Below are positions 60,137-64,000 of a stretch of 64,000 bases of DNA, piece by piece; position 1 is the stretch's first letter; each line of letters opens with the position of its first letter. Source of the DNA: Oceanobacillus sp. Castelsardo. GTDB taxonomy: Bacteria > Bacillota > Bacilli > Bacillales > Amphibacillaceae. The DNA lies in contig NZ_LYCS01000006.1 of NCBI RefSeq assembly GCF_001659985.1, positions 148,008 to 212,007 of the forward strand, written 5' to 3'. Position numbers and translations under genes: made by a program. Below the pieces are notes generated by a model. The model saw only the letters and a list, made by a program, of their open reading frames with translations, did no database searches and was not told the DNA's origin.

Positions 60137-60331
60137 CTGACCGACTAAAAACGCAATGTCCTATTGCAACGTGTCGGCACTCGCACGTCCTGTGCTTCGT
60201 AACCCCCAATTTAAGAAGTCGAATTTAAACCAAAAAATCTAAGTGGGGGCAACAGCTAGTAGCGCCCTGATAAGTTCAACTAATTATTCTATGGGGGATA
60301 AAAGCGCCCCGGCTGAATGAGTTTCACTATA
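60121..60331 (+). repeat. Dispersed hairpin element family A, copy A3 (enlarged)
   Basis: Same ends as A1/A2 (ATCACGTCTTAACTAGCTG to GAGTTTCACTATA). The outer stem has changed to CTAGCTG/CAGCTAG, preserving pairing. A 60-bp module with two GTCCT-loop hairpins is inserted after AGCTGA. It separates bdbC from the thioredoxin-like gene. Confidence 0.85.
60140..60202 (+). ncRNA. Bacillaceae-1-like RNA module
   Basis: ACCGACTAAAAACGCAAT, loop GTCCT, ATTGCAACGTGTCGG forms a two-part stem; GCAC, loop GTCCT, GTGC forms a second hairpin. Two terminal loops with RUCCU are the described hallmark of the Bacillaceae-1 RNA motif. Match is by memory of that motif, not by a model search. Confidence 0.5.
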
Positions 60332-60360
60332 TTTAAAGAAAGCAAAGGAGGAAGTAAATA

Positions 60361-60840
60361 ATGGGTAAAAAAATGATAGCAATCATTGGGGTTATTGTCG
60401 TCTTAGTCATTGCTTTGTTTTTCGTTGTTCAATATCAAAATAACCAAAAAACGAATGGTGCAGATAATCCTTATGGAACGAGTGATTTAGAGCAAGCAAC
60501 GATTGATCAGTTGGATGATCCTAATTATCAAAATCAAATTTTACCGGACGAGCTTCAGTCGAAGTTGGAAAATGGGGAAGATGTGACTGTATATTTCTTT
60601 AGTCCAACATGTGTATATTGTCAAAATACGACACCATATTTAGCCCCACTTGCGGAAGAAAATGATGTGGATATGAAAATGTTTAATCTATTAGAGTTTG
60701 GTGAAGAGGGTATGCCTTATGCTATTAAAAATACTCCAACTTTAGTTCATTTTAAAGATGGGGAAGAAGTAGCAAGAATAGTAGGTCAACAGCCAGAAGA
60801 AGAATTTCAGAAGTTTTTTGATGAATATGTACTTAAGTAA
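60361..60840 (+). CDS. Membrane-anchored thioredoxin-like protein (probable BdbC partner)
   Basis: 159 residues: N-terminal anchor KMIAIIGVIVVLVIALFFVV, a polar linker (about 25-65), and a thioredoxin fold with FFSPTCVYCQNTTPYLAPL (active site CVYC, about 84-87) and the cis-Pro loop NTPTLVHF. It is smaller than B. subtilis BdbD (about 220 residues, DsbA-like) but occupies the bdbD position. AAAGGAGGAAGTAAAT precedes ATG 60361. An oxidase partner of the DsbB protein is the best guess. Confidence 0.87.
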   Translation: MGKKMIAIIGVIVVLVIALFFVVQYQNNQKTNGADNPYGTSDLEQATIDQLDDPNYQNQILPDELQSKLENGEDVTVYFFSPTCVYCQNTTPYLAPLAEENDVDMKMFNLLEFGEEGMPYAIKNTPTLVHFKDGEEVARIVGQQPEEEFQKFFDEYVLK

Positions 60841-60845
60841 ATCAA

Positions 60846-60887
60846 ACAAAAGAGCTAACTAGCGTAAAGGCCTAGTTAGCTTCTTCT
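60846..60887. terminator. Terminator between the thioredoxin-like gene and hmoB
   Basis: GAGCTAACTAG and CTAGTTAGCTTC arms pair (last step G-T) around CGTAAAGGC; T5 follows on the plus strand. It covers the end of convergent hmoB. Confidence 0.75.
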
Positions 60888-61369
60888 TTTTCGTATAGAA
60901 AATAAGAAGTTGTAAATGGTAAATCATTAGGATAAGCAGGTATTTCTGTTTGCATTATTTTTTGTGCATCGTGATAACGTTGGGATTTTTTCCAGTTATT
61001 AAAGTTTTCAACGGACTTCCAAACGGTTAGTATAACAAATTTATTCCCTTTGACAGGTTTTAAAAAACGGTAAGCATGGCAATCATCTATTTTATTTACT
61101 AGATTATTTTTTAATCGATCTTCAAATACAACTTGATCTTCTTCATTAACCGAAATGGTATTCATAACAATATAGGCCTTTTTGATAAAATCTCCTGATT
61201 GCTTTATGATTTCATATGTTCTACCAGCACTAAAAATTTTCTTATCGTTGTTCTCATAGTAAGCTAGTGCTCCGCTATTACTCGTCATAAAATAAAATGG
61301 AATCTTCGGATATTTATCTTCTAGTTTTAGTAGAAAATCCAACGTACCATTTGTCATATGAGCCTTCAT
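60872..61369 (-). CDS. hmoB: Heme-degrading monooxygenase HmoB (YhgC)
   Basis: ABM-fold protein that opens heme and releases iron. 165 residues: an N-terminal extension (about 1-70) typical of HmoB, then the ABM domain with AYIVMNTISVNEEDQVVFE (about 68-86) and FVILTVWKSVENFNNWKKSQ (about 115-134), including the conserved W-x-S-x-E-x-F-x-x-W pattern. ATG 61369 (MKAHMTNG) has AAAGGATGG upstream; a 7-codon extension is less likely. Divergent neighbour of pbpF as in B. subtilis yhgC-pbpF. Confidence 0.9.
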   Translation of the reverse strand: MKAHMTNGTLDFLLKLEDKYPKIPFYFMTSNSGALAYYENNDKKIFSAGRTYEIIKQSGDFIKKAYIVMNTISVNEEDQVVFEDRLKNNLVNKIDDCHAYRFLKPVKGNKFVILTVWKSVENFNNWKKSQRYHDAQKIMQTEIPAYPNDLPFTTSYFLYEKEEAN

Positions 61370-61567
61370 CGTACCATCCTTTCTTTTCATCTTATACTTA
61401 TTATTATATTACCCGACTTAAAGGAATATAAGCTATGTGTATATAGCGGTGAAACTTAAACGAGAAATTATTTAAAATAATTATTAAATAATAGATACTA
61501 CATTTTACTTTTCGGATTGCGAAATTTGTCGTATAATTAGAAGTGTATTATTACTTGAGGTGAATCG

Positions 61568-63742
61568 ATGCGAAATAATAAGAAGGATCAATTATCAATT
61601 CGACATCGCTTAATTAGAAAACTGAAAAAGTATTTTATTTTACTTATTGGTATTTTATTATTTTGTCTCATTAGTTATGGGGCCATTTGGTTTGGTGGAA
61701 GTCTAGTTGCTGACAAAGAAAAATTGATATTAGACGGGACTACTACCATTGAAACAGCGAATGGTGAAATTATAGGCAAACTATATAATGAGAATAGAAC
61801 CTACGTATCTATCGATGAGATACCAGAACATGTAAAAGATGCATTTATTTCCATTGAAGATAGACGTTTTTATGACCATTCAGGTGTTGATTTCCAATCT
61901 GTAATACGTGCTGTTTACAAAGACATTCTTGCCATGAGTAAGGTAGAAGGAGCAAGTACTATTACGCAACAATTAGCGAAAAATCTCTTTTTATATAATG
62001 ATAAAACATGGTCCCGAAAAGCCAAAGAAGTTATGGCGGCTATTTATTTAGAGCAGCAGTATACAAAGGACGAATTATTAGAATTATATTTGAATGAAAT
62101 CTACTTTGGGAAAGGTGTATATGGATTACAAACAGCGTCTCATTTCTTTTTCTCTAAATCTGTTTCCGATTTAAGCCTCGCAGAAGGTGCTATGTTAGCG
62201 GGTCTCGCAAAAGCTCCGAATGGTTATTCACCAATTCATTATCCTGATAAGGCCTTGAAACGAAGAAACATAGTTCTACAGTCTATGGAGGATGCAGGAA
62301 AGATTTCTAACGAAACTAAAGTAAAAGAACAAAGTACTAGCCTTGATTTAAATTTGCAAAACGAAAAAGAAGATCCATGGAATGATACTTATATAGATCT
62401 AGTAGTAAAAGAGGCGAAGGAAAGATATGAATTATCCCTGGATGATTTAGAAAGAAAAGGTTACCGTATTGTTGTTAATATAGACAATAATATACAGAAA
62501 GTTGTTTACAAAAAGTTCCAAGATAGTGATTATTTCCCGGGAAACAATGATGATGTGGAAGGAACATTTGTCATGATGGAGGCGAAAACGGGGAAAATTG
62601 TCGCATCTTTAGGAGGAAGAAATTATCAATTTGGTAATTTAAATCGGGTTTTGGTAAAGAGACAACCTGGTTCGACATTCAAACCTTTGGCCGTGTATGG
62701 TCCCGCAATGATGAAGAAAGATGTTTATTCAGCATTCTCATTAATTCCCGACAAACAAATGGATGTTCATAATTATATGGTTTCCAATGCGGATAATATG
62801 TACGCAAATGTAATTACGATTTATGATGCAATCGTCCAATCCAAAAATACATCTGCTGTTTGGTTGTTGAATGAAATAGGCATTGATTATTCTAAAAAAT
62901 ATTTAGAAAAAATGGGAATGCAAATAGACGATGATGGACTTGCAATTGCTTTAGGTGGATTAACTCATGGAGTCACCCCAATCCAATTGATGGAAGGGTA
63001 TAGTGCTTTTGTTAATGAAGGGAAAGTGGTGGAATCATATACGATTAGTCGTATTTATGATCGGTATGATGAAGTGGTATTTGAGGCAAAACCGCAAAAA
63101 ACAGAGGTTTTCAACCCTCAAGTTGCATGGGATATGACTAGAATATTATCTGATACAGTGGATAGGGGAACAGGTAGTGCAGGAGAATATAATAAAGCTT
63201 TAGCAGGAAAAACAGGATCTACGGAACATCCCCACGTCCAAGGACAAACAAAAGATGCATGGTTTGTAGGATATACGCCAGAATATGTAAGTGCATTATG
63301 GATGGGATATGACCAATCGGATGAAAAGCATTATTTAACAGGTGGAAGTTCTTACCCTACTGCTCTAACTAAATCGATATTAACTGAGTTGGATAAAATA
63401 AATTCATTATCTCAAGATTTTATTAAGCCTAATAATGTGGAAGACTTACCCGAGCCTATTTTACTGCCTGAAATAAAGGATGTTCGCGCAGAACTTGAAT
63501 TCGGAGGGATTTCCTTAGTCAGGGGGAAAATTTCATGGGAAGGGTCTACTGATGACCGAGTGGTTTATCGCATCTATCGTAAAAAGGATGGAATAGATGA
63601 ACGGGTTGGAGAAGTAACAGGAATGGATGAATTTTATTTAAACTTTAATGTATTTCATTCGAATCAATATTACGTTGTTCCCTATGATCCGCTTACGAAA
63701 TTGGAAGGGAAAAGGTCTGAAACGGTAAAATTATCATGGTGA
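61568..63742 (+). CDS. pbpF: Bifunctional class A penicillin-binding protein PbpF
   Basis: Glycan polymerase and transpeptidase, 724 residues. Short cytoplasmic tail, one transmembrane anchor (about 22-44), GT51 domain (EDRRFYDHSGVDF, GASTITQQLAKNLF, YLNEIYFGKGVYG; about 75-235), transpeptidase domain with SxxK GSTFKPL (about 375), SKN (about 432) and KTG in AGKTGST (about 546), and a C-terminal beta domain (about 640-724). ACTTGAGGTGAATCG precedes ATG 61568. In B. subtilis pbpF is forespore-expressed and follows yhgC; the hem genes that follow it there are not visible before the window ends. Confidence 0.95.
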   Translation: MRNNKKDQLSIRHRLIRKLKKYFILLIGILLFCLISYGAIWFGGSLVADKEKLILDGTTTIETANGEIIGKLYNENRTYVSIDEIPEHVKDAFISIEDRRFYDHSGVDFQSVIRAVYKDILAMSKVEGASTITQQLAKNLFLYNDKTWSRKAKEVMAAIYLEQQYTKDELLELYLNEIYFGKGVYGLQTASHFFFSKSVSDLSLAEGAMLAGLAKAPNGYSPIHYPDKALKRRNIVLQSMEDAGKISNETKVKEQSTSLDLNLQNEKEDPWNDTYIDLVVKEAKERYELSLDDLERKGYRIVVNIDNNIQKVVYKKFQDSDYFPGNNDDVEGTFVMMEAKTGKIVASLGGRNYQFGNLNRVLVKRQPGSTFKPLAVYGPAMMKKDVYSAFSLIPDKQMDVHNYMVSNADNMYANVITIYDAIVQSKNTSAVWLLNEIGIDYSKKYLEKMGMQIDDDGLAIALGGLTHGVTPIQLMEGYSAFVNEGKVVESYTISRIYDRYDEVVFEAKPQKTEVFNPQVAWDMTRILSDTVDRGTGSAGEYNKALAGKTGSTEHPHVQGQTKDAWFVGYTPEYVSALWMGYDQSDEKHYLTGGSSYPTALTKSILTELDKINSLSQDFIKPNNVEDLPEPILLPEIKDVRAELEFGGISLVRGKISWEGSTDDRVVYRIYRKKDGIDERVGEVTGMDEFYLNFNVFHSNQYYVVPYDPLTKLEGKRSETVKLSW

Positions 63743-63801
63743 AACTGTTTTAAAATAAAAAGATGTTCAAAGGATCCGGTGATAATTTTGTTGGCAAGTT
63801 A

Positions 63802-64000
63802 GCCACGTCCAGCTCCAGCGCCCAGCGACTAGCGAGACTTCCTTCACCTTCGTACGATAAGTCAACATCGACTCAATGTTAAGGAAGGTCGGCTAAAACC
63901 GGCCTTTGCGGCCAACGTCGACATACCCCTATGAAGGGGCATGTTTCCTTTATCTCCTACGGCAGGGGAATGTCCGATTAAAACCGCCGCTTTGCGTGGC
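63802..64000 (+). repeat. Dispersed repeat family C, copy C5, cut by the window end
   Basis: GCCACGTCCAGCTCCAGCGC start, central block deleted as in C4, then module hairpins as in C2: GTCG...CGAC with inner GGCC/GGCC (63888-63921), ACATACCCC/GGGGCATGT (63921-63944) and CCGCCGC-rich sequence to the edge. It fills the region downstream of pbpF. Confidence 0.8.

Overview
The window is a low-GC Firmicutes chromosome segment. It belongs to an endospore-forming member of the Bacillaceae, probably in the halotolerant Oceanobacillus/Virgibacillus/Ornithinibacillus neighbourhood (genus is inference). Evidence: a gerA-type germinant receptor operon, an alpha/beta SASP, YhaL, YjcZ and YhcN/YlaJ sporulation proteins, SigI/RsgI, strong AGGAGG ribosome binding sites with frequent TTG/GTG starts, an OpuA glycine-betaine transporter with GbsR-type regulators, and gene blocks in Bacillus subtilis order (yhbA-yhbB-cspR; yhaQ-P-O-N-M-L-prsA; yhaI; yhaH-trpP-hit-ecsA-ecsB; yhgC-pbpF).

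Layout. 1-5.3 kb: D-amino-acid transaminase (cut by the window edge), tRNA-Gly, queG, ogt, an amidase-fold protein, trmL and a 33-residue secreted/membrane peptide gene. 5.5-9.7 kb: 2-oxoglutarate dehydrogenase E1-E2 (odhAB). 9.8-15.7 kb: purine permease, CNT nucleoside transporter, MATE exporter, a MurG-like glycosyltransferase. 16-20.5 kb: gerA operon and beta-carbonic anhydrase on the minus strand. 20.9-25.4 kb: membrane-anchored trypsin-like protease, sigI-rsgI, YhdB-like and YhcN-like genes. 25.5-34.9 kb: M20 peptidase, SDR, YjcZ, map, a BtuF-like binding protein, azlCD, CDF transporter, IDEAL protein, fumC, SASP. 35-38.7 kb: MsmX-like ATPase, PucR-type regulator, yheA, yhzC, and an XRE regulator/membrane protein pair with an autoregulatory-looking promoter. 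38.7-48.7 kb: yhaQP ABC exporter, yhaON nuclease pair, GbsR-like regulator, YhaM-like exoribonuclease, yhaL, prsA. 48.9-58.4 kb: DUF3267 protein, yhaI, second GbsR-like regulator divergent from opuA, yhaH, trpP with a TRAP-like leader, hit, ecsAB. 58.4-63.7 kb: ferritin-like protein, PAP2 phosphatase, DsbB plus thioredoxin-like pair, hmoB, pbpF.

The intergenic DNA is the unusual part. Three tandem arrays (11.35, 20.60 and 29.89 kb) have unrelated units but the same 52-bp period. At least five families of dispersed, hairpin-rich elements (called A to E here) occupy many gaps. Family A shows compensatory stem changes between copies, and one copy supplies the stop codon of dsbB. That copy also carries a module with two GUCCU loops resembling the Bacillaceae-1 RNA motif; related modules sit inside family C copies. 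Between hit and ecsA a 300-nt minus-strand segment holds three copies of a Shine-Dalgarno-like box, each followed by an open frame of exactly six codons, then two large hairpins and an intrinsic terminator. This looks like an undescribed leader or small RNA.

All calls come from reading the sequence; no database search, folding program or alignment was run.
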